Notes under the pieces: model-generated
What the model was told of the DNA's origin: nothing
Seen by the model: only the letters and a program-made list of their open reading frames with translations
The model's database searches: none
Part shown: positions 1 through 11,293 of the stretch, one piece after another
How positions within the stretch are numbered: the stretch's first letter is position 1
Layout: each line of letters begins with the position of its first letter
Made by a program: the position numbers and the translations under genes
Assembly (NCBI GenBank): GCA_016218365.1
Contig: JACREF010000011.1
Coordinates: 73,094-137,093, forward strand
Length of the DNA: 64,000 bases
Reading direction: 5' to 3'
From: Gammaproteobacteria bacterium
Lineage (GTDB): Bacteria; Pseudomonadota; Gammaproteobacteria; SZUA-140

Positions 1-1363
1 CACCGGCGATTACGACACCTTCCGGGTCTGGCACGTGGTGCCTGATGAGGAATATGACATGGGTGTCGAGCCGGGTTATGACGATTCACATATGACCGTT
101 GAGCAGGCGCAGGCGATCCGCAGTGATGCTCAGGTCGGCGAGGTCGTCGAGCAGCAGATCGAATCGATGGCATTCGGCCGTATCGCAGCCCAGACCGCCA
201 AACAGGTCATCATCCAGAAGGTGCGCGAGGCCGAGCGTGCGCTGGTGGTGCAGCAGTATCAGGATCGGGTCGGTGAGCTGGTGACCGGCATCGTCAAGCG
301 GGTCGAGCGCGGCAACATCATCGTCGATCTCGGTGGCAATGCCGAGGCGATGATCCCGCGTGAGGACATGATCCCGCGTGAGGCGATCCGGACCGGCGAC
401 CGGGTACGTGGCTACCTGTACCAGGTGCGCAGCGAGAGCCGCGGCCCGCAGCTGATGATCAGCCGCACGGCGCCGGAACTGCTGATCGAATTGTTCAAGC
501 TTGAAGTGCCGGAGGTCGGTGATGGTCTGATCGAGATCGTCAGCGCCGCCCGTGATCCGGGTTCACGCGCCAAGATCGCCGTCAAGACTAACGACTCGCG
601 CATCGATCCGGTCGGCGCCTGCGTCGGCATGCGCGGTTCCCGGGTACAGAGCGTTTCCAACGAGCTGGCCGGTGAACGCATCGACATCATCCTGTGGAAT
701 GATAACCCGGCACAGTTCGTCATCAACGCGATGTCACCGGCCGAGGTGGCCTCGATCGTTGTCGACGAGGAACGCCAGAGCATGGACCTGGCCGTGGCGG
801 ATGAATACCTGTCGCAGGCGATCGGCCGCGGCGGTCAGAACGTGCGCCTGGCCAGTGAACTGACCGGCTGGGAGCTGAATGTGATGACGATCACCCAGGC
901 CGAGGAAAAGAGCGAGGCCGAGACCCAGACGCTGCAGCAGATGTTCATGACCGAGCTTGGCGTCGACGAAGACATCGCATCGATCTTCGTCCAGGAAGGA
1001 TTCTCCAGCATCGAGGAGATCGCCTATGTGCCGACCGAGGAGCTGTTGTCGATCGAGGAATTTGACGAGACGCTGGTGCAGGAACTGCGCGAACGTGCCC
1101 GCGACATCCTGCTGACCCGTGCCATCAGTGGCAGCGGTGAGGCCAGCCAGGATGGTCCGGCCGAGGACCTGCTGGCGCTCGACGGCATGGACCCGGCGCT
1201 GGCCAGGTCGCTGGCGGCCATCGGCATCCGCACCCAGGAAGAGCTGGCTGAACAGGCCGTCGATGATCTGATGGTGGTGGATGGGCTGGACAAGCAACGT
1301 GCAAGCAAGTTGATCATGGCGGCACGTGCACCATGGTTTGAGGCAGTGGAACAGCAAGGATAG
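1..1363 (+). CDS. nusA: Transcription termination/antitermination factor NusA (5' truncated)
   Basis: NusA binds RNA polymerase and nascent RNA and modulates pausing, termination and antitermination. The reading frame is open from base 2 and the window cuts off the first part of the N-terminal domain; about 453 residues are visible against 495 in E. coli. In order one sees the end of the RNAP-binding domain, an S1 domain (from [15 protein letters not shown]), KH1 and KH2 RNA-binding domains ([10 protein letters not shown] and [13 protein letters not shown]), and two acidic C-terminal helix-hairpin-helix repeats. It stops 17 bases before infB, the normal operon order. A GTG at base 35 is an internal codon and not the start. 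Confidence 0.97.
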   Translation, partial: TGDYDTFRVWHVVPDEEYDMGVEPGYDDSHMTVEQAQAIRSDAQVGEVVEQQIESMAFGRIAAQTAKQVIIQKVREAERALVVQQYQDRVGELVTGIVKRVERGNIIVDLGGNAEAMIPREDMIPREAIRTGDRVRGYLYQVRSESRGPQLMISRTAPELLIELFKLEVPEVGDGLIEIVSAARDPGSRAKIAVKTNDSRIDPVGACVGMRGSRVQSVSNELAGERIDIILWNDNPAQFVINAMSPAEVASIVVDEERQSMDLAVADEYLSQAIGRGGQNVRLASELTGWELNVMTITQAEEKSEAETQTLQQMFMTELGVDEDIASIFVQEGFSSIEEIAYVPTEELLSIEEFDETLVQELRERARDILLTRAISGSGEASQDGPAEDLLALDGMDPALARSLAAIGIRTQEELAEQAVDDLMVVDGLDKQRASKLIMAARAPWFEAVEQQG

Positions 1364-1380
1364 GCGACTCTGGAATCATT

Positions 1381-3918
1381 ATGGCAGAAGTGACAGTAAA
1401 ACAGCTTGCAGGCGTGGTCGGTATCCCGGTGGACCGTCTGCTGACCCAGCTCGCCGAGGCCGGGGTCAAGGTCAGTGACGCGAACGAGCCGATCAGTGAC
1501 AAGGACAAGATGATCCTGCTGTCCCATCTGCAGAACAGCAAGGGCAAGGTCAAGGCGCCGGCCGGTGACAGCCCTGCCGACAGCGGCGATGCCGGCCCGA
1601 AAAAGATCACGCTGCGTCGCAAGACCGTCAGTGAACTGAAGCAGACTGGTTCCGCCTCCAAGGCGACCAAGAAGGTCAATGTCGAGTTCCGCAGCAAACG
1701 TACCTATGCGATGCGTCGCGAGGTGGTCGCGGACGAGGCTGCCGAGATCGGCAAGAAGCTGGCCGACAAGGCGGCGGAAGAGGCACGACTGGCCGAAGAG
1801 ACCGCGCGCCGCAATGAAGAACGCCGCCGTCGCGAGGAAGAGGAACAGGCCCGCCGCAAGGCCGAGGAAGATCAGCGTACGATTGAGAAGACCCAGAGTG
1901 GTGACAACGGCCGTCCCGTGCCCGCGGCGACGACCGCTGTAGCCGCCGTGACCGATAGCAAGCCTAAACCCGCGGCCACCGATGAGGCCGGCAAGAAGGG
2001 CAAGCACAAGGGCGAGCGTGACGAGCGCAAGGGGACGAAGTTCGAGCGCGAGGAATTGCATGTTGCCGCCAATGCGCTGCGGCGCAAGAAGGGCGGCAAG
2101 GCCAAGCATCATGCCCAGGTGGCCGTGGCCGGCAAGTATGCCTTCGAGAAACCCACCGCGCCGATCGTCCATGAAGTGGCGATCCCCGAGACCATCACGG
2201 TGGCCGAGCTGGCCCAGAAGATGTCGATCAAGGCTGCCGAGGTCATCAAGACCATGATGACGATGGGCAGCATGGTGACGATCAATCAGGTGCTCGACCA
2301 GCAGACGGCGGCCGTGGTTGTCGAGGAGATGGGACACAAGGCCAAACTGTTGCAGGAAAATCTGCTCGAAGAGGATCTGTATCGCGGCCAGGAAGGTGGC
2401 GAGCTGACGACGCGGCCACCGGTGGTCACGATCATGGGTCACGTCGACCATGGCAAGACCTCGTTACTGGACTATATCCGTCGTACCCGTGTGGCCGCCG
2501 GTGAGGCCGGTGGCATTACCCAGCACATCGGTGCCTACCATGTCGACACCCATCGTGGTACGGTGACCTTCCTCGATACCCCGGGTCACGCGGCGTTCAC
2601 CGCCATGCGTGCCCGTGGCGCCCAGGTTACTGATATCGTGGTGCTGATTGTTGCCGCCGATGACGGCGTCAAGCCGCAGACCATCGAGGCGATCCAGCAT
2701 GCCAAGGCAGCCGGTGTACCGATCGTGGTCGCAATCAACAAGGTCGACAAGCCGGATGCCGAGCCGGATCGCGTCAAGCAGGAACTGATGAAGTATGAGG
2801 TGATCTCCGAGGACTGGGGCGGTGACACGATCTTCGTCAATGTGTCGGCCAAGACCGGTGCCGGTGTCGACACCCTGCTCGAGTCACTGCTGCTGCAGGC
2901 CGAGGTCATGGAGCTGAAGGCGGTACACGACGGTCCGGCCAAGGGACGTGTCATTGAATCAAGCCTCGACAAGGGCCGCGGCCCGGTGGCGACGGTACTG
3001 GTCCAGACCGGCACCCTGAAGAAGGGTGATGTGGTACTGGTTGGCAAGGAGTTTGGCCGCGTGCGCGCCCTGCTCGACGAGGCCGGTCGCGGTATCGATG
3101 CTGCTGGTCCGTCGATGCCGGTGGTGATCCTCGGCCTGTCCGGCGTGGCGGCATCGGGGGATGACATGATCGTGGTGCCGGAGGAACGCAAGGCACGCGA
3201 GATCGCCCTGTTCCGTCAGGGCAAGCATCGTGAGGTGCAGATGGCGCAGCAGCGCAAGTCAACCAAGCTCGAAGATGTGTTCTCGCAGCTCGACAAGGAC
3301 AAGCAGGTGATGCTGAACATCGTGCTCAAGGCCGATGTGCAGGGTTCTGCCGAGGCCTTGCGTGATGCCTTGAGCGCGCTGTCGACCGGTGAGGTTGCCG
3401 TCAAGATCGTCGCCAGCGGCGTCGGCGGCATTACCGAGTCAGACGTCAATCTGGCCCTGGCCTCCTCGGCGATCGTCATTGGTTTCAACGTGCGTGCCGA
3501 TGCCGTGGCGCGGCGCATCATTGAGGAAAACAGCATCGACCTGCGCTATTACAGCGTGATCTATGATGCGATCGACCATGTGAAGAATGCGCTGACCGGC
3601 ATGTTGAAGCCGGAGTTCCGCGAACAGATCCTGGGTAACGCCGAGGTGCGCGACGTATTCCGTTCACCGAAGTTCGGCGCCATCGCCGGTTGCATGGTGA
3701 CCGAGGGTGTGGTGCGGCGCAACTGTCCGATTCGCGTATTGCGCGACAATGTCGTGATCTACGAAGGTGAGCTTGAATCCCTGCGCCGTTTCAAGGATGA
3801 CGCCAGCGAGGTCAAGCAGGGCATGGAGTGCGGTATCGGGGTCAAGAACTACAACGACGTCAAACCCGGCGACCAGATCGAAGTCTACGAGCGTGTCGAG
3901 GTCAAGCGTACGCTCTGA
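1381..3918 (+). CDS. infB: Translation initiation factor IF-2
   Basis: IF-2 is the GTPase that brings initiator fMet-tRNA to the 30S subunit and drives subunit joining. The 845-residue protein has the N-terminal IF2_N fold ([18 protein letters not shown]), the IF2-associated segment ([13 protein letters not shown]), a long charged Lys/Glu/Arg linker, and a G domain with GHVDHGKT near residue 353, DTPGHAAF and NKVD near 453. Domains II to IV with the C-terminal fMet-tRNA-binding domain follow. Length is close to the 890 residues of E. coli. It sits between nusA and rbfA as in other gammaproteobacteria. Confidence 0.98.
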   Translation: MAEVTVKQLAGVVGIPVDRLLTQLAEAGVKVSDANEPISDKDKMILLSHLQNSKGKVKAPAGDSPADSGDAGPKKITLRRKTVSELKQTGSASKATKKVNVEFRSKRTYAMRREVVADEAAEIGKKLADKAAEEARLAEETARRNEERRRREEEEQARRKAEEDQRTIEKTQSGDNGRPVPAATTAVAAVTDSKPKPAATDEAGKKGKHKGERDERKGTKFEREELHVAANALRRKKGGKAKHHAQVAVAGKYAFEKPTAPIVHEVAIPETITVAELAQKMSIKAAEVIKTMMTMGSMVTINQVLDQQTAAVVVEEMGHKAKLLQENLLEEDLYRGQEGGELTTRPPVVTIMGHVDHGKTSLLDYIRRTRVAAGEAGGITQHIGAYHVDTHRGTVTFLDTPGHAAFTAMRARGAQVTDIVVLIVAADDGVKPQTIEAIQHAKAAGVPIVVAINKVDKPDAEPDRVKQELMKYEVISEDWGGDTIFVNVSAKTGAGVDTLLESLLLQAEVMELKAVHDGPAKGRVIESSLDKGRGPVATVLVQTGTLKKGDVVLVGKEFGRVRALLDEAGRGIDAAGPSMPVVILGLSGVAASGDDMIVVPEERKAREIALFRQGKHREVQMAQQRKSTKLEDVFSQLDKDKQVMLNIVLKADVQGSAEALRDALSALSTGEVAVKIVASGVGGITESDVNLALASSAIVIGFNVRADAVARRIIEENSIDLRYYSVIYDAIDHVKNALTGMLKPEFREQILGNAEVRDVFRSPKFGAIAGCMVTEGVVRRNCPIRVLRDNVVIYEGELESLRRFKDDASEVKQGMECGIGVKNYNDVKPGDQIEVYERVEVKRTL

Positions 3919-3961
3919 TCCTGTTTTTTCCTAAGGATCAGTTGCGACGCAACAGGGTAAT

Positions 3962-4342
3962 ATGGCCAAGGAATTCAGCCGAACGTTGCGGATCGCCGAG
4001 CACATCAAACGCCAGCTTGCCGGGTTGATCCGTGATGAGATCAAGGACCCGCGGGTCGGCCGGGTGACGGTCTCCGATGTCGAGGTCAGTCGTGATCTGG
4101 CGCATGCCAAGGTCTATGTGACGGTGCTGGGCTTGGAGGCCGAGGCTGCGCAGTCGACCATCGAGGCGCTCAATCATGCCGCCGGATTTCTGCGCCGCGA
4201 ACTTGGTCAGCAGCTCAACACCCGTACCGTACCGGCCTTGCGCTTTTTCTATGATGCAGTCCAGGAAGAAGGCAATCGAATCGAGGCGCTGATCGACAAG
4301 GCGATGGCCAGTCATCGTGATGGAACGGCGGGCGGTCAGTGA
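3962..4342 (+). CDS. rbfA: 30S ribosome-binding factor A
   Basis: RbfA is a small KH-fold factor that binds immature 30S subunits and helps 16S rRNA 5'-end maturation, notably at low temperature. The 126-residue product opens with MAKEFSRTLRIAEHIKRQL and has the family core with KDPRVGRVTVSDVEVSRDL and KVYVTVLG. Its length is typical. It lies between infB (43-base gap) and truB, which begins one base after its stop codon if the ATG at 4344 is used. Confidence 0.96.
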   Translation: MAKEFSRTLRIAEHIKRQLAGLIRDEIKDPRVGRVTVSDVEVSRDLAHAKVYVTVLGLEAEAAQSTIEALNHAAGFLRRELGQQLNTRTVPALRFFYDAVQEEGNRIEALIDKAMASHRDGTAGGQ

Positions 4343-4343
4343 C

Positions 4344-5264
4344 ATGTCGCGACGCGCCTCGGCCCGTAATGTTCACGGCATCCTGCTGCTCGACAAGCCG
4401 CAGGGCCTGACCTCCAACCGGGCGCTGCAGCGCGTCAGGGGGCTGTTTCAGGCCCGCAAGGCCGGTCACACCGGCAGCCTCGATCCGCTGGCGACCGGCA
4501 TGTTGCCGATCTGTCTCGGTGAGGCGACCAAGGTCTCGGGTTTTCTGCTCGATGCCGACAAGGAGTATCAGGTCAGCATCCGGCTCGGCCAGACCACCAC
4601 CACCGGCGATGCCGAGGGCGAGACAGTCTCTATCCGCCCGCTCCCCGATCTTTCAATGACCGGGCTCACACAGACGCTGCAGCGCTTTGTCGGGGGCATC
4701 GATCAGATACCGCCGATGTACTCGGCCTTGAAGCGTGATGGCCAGCCCTTGTACCGGCTGGCGCGGCAGGGCATCGCGGTCGAACGGGCGCCGCGCCGGG
4801 TGATCATCGAGTCTGTAGTCTTGCACCGTTTCGATGGTCAGGAGTTGGCGCTGACGGTACGCTGTTCCAAGGGGACCTATATCCGCAGCCTGGCGGTGGA
4901 TATCGGTGAGCTACTGGGCTGTGGCGCCCATGTCACGGTGCTGCGCCGCAGCGCCGTGGCCGGGTTTGACGGGGCGAGCATGGTCACGCTTGAGCAGTTA
5001 GAGCAGCAGGCCGCCAGCGGCGGCCTGGACGCGCTGGACCGATGGCTGCTGCCGATGGACAGCGGTCTGGCGCACTGGCCGGATATCCATCTGTCCGCTG
5101 AGGGTTCATTCATAGTCCGGCGCGGTCAGGCGGTGCTGGCCATGGCCAGCCCGGTCCCGGGACCGGGCTGGGTCAGGTTGTATGGCGCGGAGGCCGGGTT
5201 TCTGGGTCTGGGACAGATGCTGGGCGATGGCCGGGTGGCCCCTAAACGTCTGTTCAATCTTTGA
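4344..5264 (+). CDS. truB: tRNA pseudouridine(55) synthase TruB
   Basis: TruB converts U55 in the T-loop of tRNAs to pseudouridine. The catalytic-Asp motif GSLDPLATGMLPICLGEATK is present, preceded by LLLDKPQGLTSN and followed by QIPPMYSALKRDGQPLYRLAR and KGTYIRSLAVDIGE, all TruB hallmarks; a PUA-like C-terminal domain closes the protein. Starts at GTG 4317 or ATG 4320 are also open but would overlap rbfA and lack a ribosome site, so ATG 4344, just past the rbfA stop, is preferred. Product about 306 residues. Confidence 0.95.
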   Translation: MSRRASARNVHGILLLDKPQGLTSNRALQRVRGLFQARKAGHTGSLDPLATGMLPICLGEATKVSGFLLDADKEYQVSIRLGQTTTTGDAEGETVSIRPLPDLSMTGLTQTLQRFVGGIDQIPPMYSALKRDGQPLYRLARQGIAVERAPRRVIIESVVLHRFDGQELALTVRCSKGTYIRSLAVDIGELLGCGAHVTVLRRSAVAGFDGASMVTLEQLEQQAASGGLDALDRWLLPMDSGLAHWPDIHLSAEGSFIVRRGQAVLAMASPVPGPGWVRLYGAEAGFLGLGQMLGDGRVAPKRLFNL

Positions 5265-5298
5265 TAGGGAGAAAATTCCCGGATTTCGCATTCTTAGC

Positions 5299-5328
5299 TT
5301 GTCATGAGGCCGGCCCGCCGTATAGAAT
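5299..5328 (+). promoter_or_regulatory. Likely sigma-70 promoter of rpsO
   Basis: TTGTCA (5299-5304) and TAGAAT (5323-5328) are separated by 18 bases, each matching the sigma-70 consensus at five of six positions. It lies 45 bases before the rpsO start, where an internal rpsO promoter is expected in this operon. Called by eye. Confidence 0.5.
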
Positions 5329-5373
5329 ATGGCGGATTTTAAAGAGACCGATTCGTAGGTGGAAAATACACAC

Positions 5374-5643
5374 ATGTCACTTGATAGCACAGCTAAATCA
5401 GATATCTACAGCAAGTACCAGCGCGGCCCGAAAGACACCGGCTCGCCCGAGGTACAGATCGCCCTGTTGTCGGCGCGGATCCAGCAGTTGACCGAACATT
5501 TCAAGGCGCACGTCCATGATCATCATTCCAGACAGGGTCTGTTGAGGATGGTCAGCAACCGCAGAAAGCTGCTTGATTACCTGCGTCACAAGAATCCTGC
5601 CCGTTATCAGCAAGTGATCTCTGATCTCGGGTTGCGCAAGTAA
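5374..5643 (+). CDS. rpsO: 30S ribosomal protein S15
   Basis: S15 is a primary 16S rRNA-binding protein of the 30S platform. The 89-residue product ([15 protein letters not shown]...) has the same length as the E. coli protein and carries the conserved [39 protein letters not shown] and terminal LGLRK. A GTG five codons upstream is in frame, but the ATG matches the family N-terminus and has AGGTGG upstream. It sits just before pnp, the conserved arrangement. Confidence 0.97.
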   Translation: MSLDSTAKSDIYSKYQRGPKDTGSPEVQIALLSARIQQLTEHFKAHVHDHHSRQGLLRMVSNRRKLLDYLRHKNPARYQQVISDLGLRK

Positions 5644-5680
5644 GCGGTACGCACCGGAACCTTGGGTGCAGAATCATCAG

Positions 5681-5735
5681 ACAAACGGGTTTCCAGTGTG
5701 ACGCAGATGATGCGTTGGGCTGGAAGCCCGTTTGT
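5681..5735 (+). terminator. rpsO-pnp intergenic hairpin (terminator / RNase III-type processing site)
   Basis: Bases 5681-5696 pair with 5720-5735 over 16 positions (15 Watson-Crick plus one G-U), and a second 5-bp stem (ACGCA/TGCGT, 5701-5715) sits inside. The stem ends in TTTGTATTTAT, a weak U tract. In E. coli this interval holds the rpsO terminator and the RNase III-cut stem through which PNPase represses its own mRNA. The same role here is inferred from position and structure. Confidence 0.75.
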
Positions 5736-5783
5736 ATTTATCATCCCTGTCCGCGCAGGACAGCTCATTTAAGGAAATGACCA

Positions 5784-7886
<2,103 letters not shown>

Positions 7887-7924
7887 GCCAGCGATTGCCG
7901 GAGCACGGGCCGGAGTAACAACAG

Positions 7925-8039
7925 AAAAGGGGCCGCTGGCCCGGGGTATAGTGTAAGGGAATTTAGTTCCGTTTTCTGACCACACCCTGGCTAGGCCCTC
8001 AAAAAAGCCGCCACCCACCCCGGGTGGCGGCTTTTTTGT
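7925..8039. repeat. 115-bp inverted repeat, left copy
   Basis: This stretch directly after pnp reappears in reverse complement at 9273-9387, with about 104 of 115 positions identical by hand alignment and no gap. It contains a GC hairpin (GGGCC-GCT-GGCCC), the palindrome-like GGGAATTTAGTTCC, and the terminator stem at 8001-8037. Together the two copies enclose the lone AT-rich gene at 8378-9136. Confidence 0.9.
8001..8037 (+). terminator. Bidirectional Rho-independent terminator after pnp
   Basis: AAAAAAGCCGCCACCC (8001-8016) pairs perfectly with GGGTGGCGGCTTTTTT (8022-8037) around a five-base loop. A-run and T-run on either side make it work in both directions. It lies inside the left inverted repeat. 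Confidence 0.9.
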
Positions 8040-8377
8040 CATAAGACATACAGAACATTATTCCTGACGGCTTACTGCGTTGCGTCACATGTTAATTGTC
8101 ACGCCGTAGTACGGTTTTGGCTGCGCAATGTGCTCGGGCCAGGAGCCGACCCAAAACGGTCATTACCCAAAATAATTAGCCCCCCCATAGCATGGATGAC
8201 TGGGGAAACGCTGAGTTATATACTCCACTGATATGTCTCGTTTTGCTTCGGTTTATAATGAGACAAGCGCATACCAATTCTATATAAAACAATGTAATAC
8301 ATAACTATGTTAGAATTCCACGGAGTAAACTATACAGATCGGAGTGTGCATATAGTGACTGTTAGGCGTCAATATCC
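8040..8377. other. AT-rich stretch upstream of the island gene
   Basis: About 340 bases without a recognisable gene, clearly poorer in GC than the surroundings. It holds a TATAAT inside an imperfect TGTCTC...GAGACA inverted repeat around 8233-8266, a possible -10 without a convincing -35, and ends with the box ACTGTTAGGC (8358-8367) ten bases before the next start codon. Confidence 0.5.
8358..8367 (+). repeat. Left half of a 10-bp inverted repeat hugging the island gene
   Basis: ACTGTTAGGC here is the exact reverse complement of GCCTAACAGT at 9131-9140, whose bases include the stop codon of the gene. The heptamers GTTAGGC and GCCTAAC fit the integron recombination-site consensus boxes GTTRRRY and RYYYAAC. 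Confidence 0.6.
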
Positions 8378-9136
8378 ATGATCGACGATCTACTTAAATC
8401 CGCTAAGGAATCAATCTCTGAGCGTTTGGGAAATCCATTACTCGGTAGCTTCTCAGTTGCATGGTGTCTCTGGAACTACAAGTTTCTTGTAATTCTGTTC
8501 TCCGCCGCGAGCGTGTCACGGACATTCAATCTCATTGAAACGGTGGCATTTCCGGATGCATGGTCTATTTTCACGCGAGGCGTCGGCTTCCCGCTAGTTA
8601 CCGCGCTTCTTTATGTATTTGTATATCCATATCCGGCTCGCTACGTGTATGCCTTCACTCTAAAACGCCAAAGAGAAATCAATCAAATAAAGCGTCAGAT
8701 CGAAGAGGAGACGCCTCTCACCCTCGAAGAATCCAAGAGGATTCGAGCAGGATACGTTCAGTTGGAGCGCAAGAACCAAGAGACCATCGATCGCCTTAAC
8801 GAGGAAGTGGCACGTCTCAAGGCCGCACTAGACCAAATACAAAAAATTGAGTCAGATAGTCCCAAGCTTGCGCTGTCAGAGAAACTATATGGGCAGCTTG
8901 AGCCCACGCAGCTAGATTTGCTCAAAACCCTTGAAGAGAGCGGTGGAAGGGTCGCTCTGTCTCAGCTGTTAAATCGTTCTTCAGAGTCTAAAATTAAAAC
9001 GGAGTTCGATATTGGGGAGCTTGAGAGAAGAGAATTAATTCATAAGAGTTTCGATAGGGATATCGAGGAAAATGTGTTCGCATTCACTCATGAAGGGCGA
9101 AGAGTGCTTCTCAATGAAGGCAAGCTTGGAGCCTAA
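8378..9136 (+). CDS. Unknown two-helix membrane protein with coiled coil and C-terminal winged-helix-like region
   Basis: Not recognised as a named family. The 252-residue product begins MIDDLLKSAKESISERLGNP, has two likely membrane segments (about residues 22-45 and 65-90), a charged coiled coil (about 93-160), and a C-terminal region (about 178-248) with the helix/beta-wing look of a winged-helix domain (ALSQLLNRSS... GELERRELI... FAFTHEGRRVL). Codon use is AT-richer than its neighbours. It stands alone between convergent flanking genes, enclosed by two sets of inverted repeats, so recent acquisition is likely. A sensor or defence-type role is possible but is only an inference. Confidence 0.75.
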   Translation: MIDDLLKSAKESISERLGNPLLGSFSVAWCLWNYKFLVILFSAASVSRTFNLIETVAFPDAWSIFTRGVGFPLVTALLYVFVYPYPARYVYAFTLKRQREINQIKRQIEEETPLTLEESKRIRAGYVQLERKNQETIDRLNEEVARLKAALDQIQKIESDSPKLALSEKLYGQLEPTQLDLLKTLEESGGRVALSQLLNRSSESKIKTEFDIGELERRELIHKSFDRDIEENVFAFTHEGRRVLLNEGKLGA

Positions 9137-9190
9137 CAGTTATTATATGGACCGGATCGAGTCCTAATCATGAATGGCTTCCGCTCCATG
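9131..9190 (+). other. Candidate degenerate attC-like site at the 3' end of the island gene
   Basis: The 60-base segment starts with GCCTAAC, which includes the stop codon as in many integron cassettes. It contains an imperfect stem, ATGGACCGGA (9147-9156) with TCCGCTCCAT (9180-9189), nine of ten positions paired, and ends at G/TT. The usual terminal GTTRRRY box is absent (GTTTTTT instead), so this is either a cassette inserted at a non-standard site or a chance resemblance. Confidence 0.3.
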
Positions 9191-9272
9191 TTTTTTACTC
9201 TCAATGTACTACCTTAAATGCCCTGAGAGTTTGGTAGTTAACCCTCAGAGCTATCAGTTTTCCTTCTGGAAT

Positions 9273-9387
9273 ACAAAAAAGCCGCCACCCGGGATGGGTG
9301 GCAGCTGCTTTGAGGGCCTAGCTGGGGTGTGGTCAGAAAGCGGAACTAAATTCCCTTACATTATACCCCGGGCCGCTGGCCCCTTTT
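9273..9387. repeat. 115-bp inverted repeat, right copy
   Basis: Reverse-complement copy of 7925-8039, about 90% identical. Its GCCGCC stem is partly decayed (GGGTGGCAGCTGCTTT on the right arm), while the GGGCC hairpin differs from the left copy mainly by an inverted three-base loop. Confidence 0.9.
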
Positions 9388-9390
9388 TTT
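9370..9390 (+). terminator. Terminator downstream of the island gene
   Basis: GGGCC-GCT-GGCCC followed by C and seven T (9384-9390), a compact Rho-independent terminator reading rightward within the right inverted repeat. Confidence 0.6.
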
Positions 9391-9415
9391 GTGTTGCAAC
9401 TGCTGGATCAGTGCA

Positions 9416-9805
9416 TCAGGCCTCGGTGGTGACGCCGTCGAACTCGTCAAGGAACTTGCGCATCGCCAGGAAGAAGAACGAATTGCTGCTGCCATTGCTG
9501 CGGCTGAATTCGATGCCGAGCGCGAACTTGCTGCGTGCTGCGGTGCTGGTGCACCACATGACGGTGCCGTCGATATCAAGCTTGAAGTCACCTTCGGTGT
9601 AGTGCAGGACGACGGCTGTGCCTTGTTTCAGCGGCTGATCCATCTCCAGGCCGGCACCGGACACCGAGACATCACGGATCGCGGTGATCGGAAAATCCTG
9701 CTGCCCCGCCGACATCGTGAACAGGTGTTCGCGGCCATCGATCTGGACGCCATGGCGTGCGCTTTGACGCTGATCGGCCTTGGTTTGCGCGGTATTCTTT
9801 TTCAT
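9416..9805 (-). CDS. PilZ-domain protein
   Basis: The 129-residue product has the PilZ c-di-GMP-binding pattern: an Arg-rich N-terminal stretch (RQSARHGVQI) followed by AIRDVSVSGAGLEM, which matches the D-x-S-x-x-G signature, and a beta-barrel-like region (GTAVVLHYTEGDFKLDIDGTVMWC). A strong GGAGGTT precedes the start. It is probably a cytoplasmic c-di-GMP receptor. No partner gene lies next to it, though a GGDEF protein is encoded at 14.4 kb. The first Arg motif is RxxxR and could vary in affinity. Confidence 0.8.
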   Translation of the reverse strand: MKKNTAQTKADQRQSARHGVQIDGREHLFTMSAGQQDFPITAIRDVSVSGAGLEMDQPLKQGTAVVLHYTEGDFKLDIDGTVMWCTSTAARSKFALGIEFSRSNGSSNSFFFLAMRKFLDEFDGVTTEA

Positions 9806-10091
9806 TACTAACCTCCGAAAGGTCTGCGTGGTTCAGATAGTTGTTGATCTATTTATTGCGCTCACGATATTGTCAGCGTCATTTGTATATTTCATGCTCA
9901 CATTGCCTATCGGCCCCCGGTGAGCGGTTCTTGAGTCGGGTTACTGACGCCTGCCCCAAGTGATGCAAGGATCGGGCCTACTTTTTGTGGTATTAGCTGA
10001 TTTCCGGGTCCGCCGCTGGGAGTATGGACCTGCCACTAAACTCTGCTAGTATATGGCGTTGTCCCGAGGCCATCATTTCTGGAAGCACGCT

Positions 10092-11291
10092 GTGATAGAA
10101 GATTTCCCGCGAATCAAGCGGTTGCCGCCCTATGTATTCAATATCGTCAATGAGCTGAAGGCCAAGGCCAGGGCCAGGGGCGAAGACATCATCGATTTCG
10201 GCATGGGTAACCCGGACCAGCCGACGCCGCAGCATATTGTCGACAAATTACACGAGGCTGCCGAGCGCGGCGACACCCATCGCTATTCGTTGTCCAAGGG
10301 TGTGCCGAGGCTGCGCCGGGCGATCTGCCGCTGGTACAAGGGTCGCTATGATGTTGACCTCGATCAGGATACCGAGACCATCGTAACCATCGGCTCCAAG
10401 GAGGGTCTGGCCCACCTGGCGCTGGCAACCACCGGTCCCGGCGATGCGGTGCTGGTGCCGAACCCGACCTATCCGATCCACCCCTACGGTTTTGTCATCG
10501 CCGGTGCCGACATCCGCCACGTGCCGCTGGTCCCCGGGGTCGATTTCTTTGCCGAGCTCGAAAAGGCGATCAAGGATTCGTGGCCGAAACCCAAGATGCT
10601 GGTGCTCAATTTTCCCGGCAATCCGAGCACGATGTGTGTCGACCTCGACTTCTTCGAGAAGGTCGTCGCCGTGGCCCGTGAATACGGTATCTGGGTGATT
10701 CACGACCTGGCCTACGCCGACATCGTGTTCGATGGTTATGTTGCGCCATCGATCCTGCAGGTCAAGGGTGCCAAGGATGTCGCAGTTGAATTCTTCACCT
10801 TGTCCAAGAGCTACAACATGCCGGGCTGGCGTGTCGGTTTCATGTGCGGCAACAAGGTGCTGGTGGCCGCGCTGGCACGCATCAAGTCCTATCTCGATTA
10901 TGGCATGTTCACGCCGATCCAGATTGCGGCCATCACTGCGCTGGAGGGTCCACAGGACTGTGTGCGCGAGATCAGCGAGATCTATCGGGTGCGTCGCGAT
11001 GTGTTGTGTGACGGCTTGAATTCAATCGGCTGGCAGGTCGAGCGGCCGAAGGCGACGATGTTTGTCTGGGCACAGATCCCGGAGCAGTATCGTCACCTCG
11101 GGTCACTGGAGTTTTCCAAGAAGCTGTTGCAGGAGGCCAAGGTTGCGGTATCACCCGGTATCGGCTTTGGCAGCTACGGCGATGATCATGTCCGTTTTGG
11201 TCTGATCGAGAACGAACACCGCACCCGGCAGGCAATCCGCGGTCTGAAGCAGATGTTCAAAAATGATGGCAAGAAGATCGTAGGAGCCTGA
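10092..11291 (+). CDS. alaC: Alanine transaminase AlaC
   Basis: PLP-dependent fold-type I aminotransferase making alanine from pyruvate. About 399 residues closely follow E. coli AlaC (YfdZ): [42 protein letters not shown], and the PLP-lysine segment [14 protein letters not shown]. The start is taken at GTG 10092 (VIEDFPRIK), preceded by GGAAG; an ATG 13 codons upstream is open but adds residues not seen in the family. The stop codon abuts the hom start, and alaC-hom-thrC form one unit. Confidence 0.93.
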   Translation: MIEDFPRIKRLPPYVFNIVNELKAKARARGEDIIDFGMGNPDQPTPQHIVDKLHEAAERGDTHRYSLSKGVPRLRRAICRWYKGRYDVDLDQDTETIVTIGSKEGLAHLALATTGPGDAVLVPNPTYPIHPYGFVIAGADIRHVPLVPGVDFFAELEKAIKDSWPKPKMLVLNFPGNPSTMCVDLDFFEKVVAVAREYGIWVIHDLAYADIVFDGYVAPSILQVKGAKDVAVEFFTLSKSYNMPGWRVGFMCGNKVLVAALARIKSYLDYGMFTPIQIAAITALEGPQDCVREISEIYRVRRDVLCDGLNSIGWQVERPKATMFVWAQIPEQYRHLGSLEFSKKLLQEAKVAVSPGIGFGSYGDDHVRFGLIENEHRTRQAIRGLKQMFKNDGKKIVGA

Positions 11292-11293
11292 GT

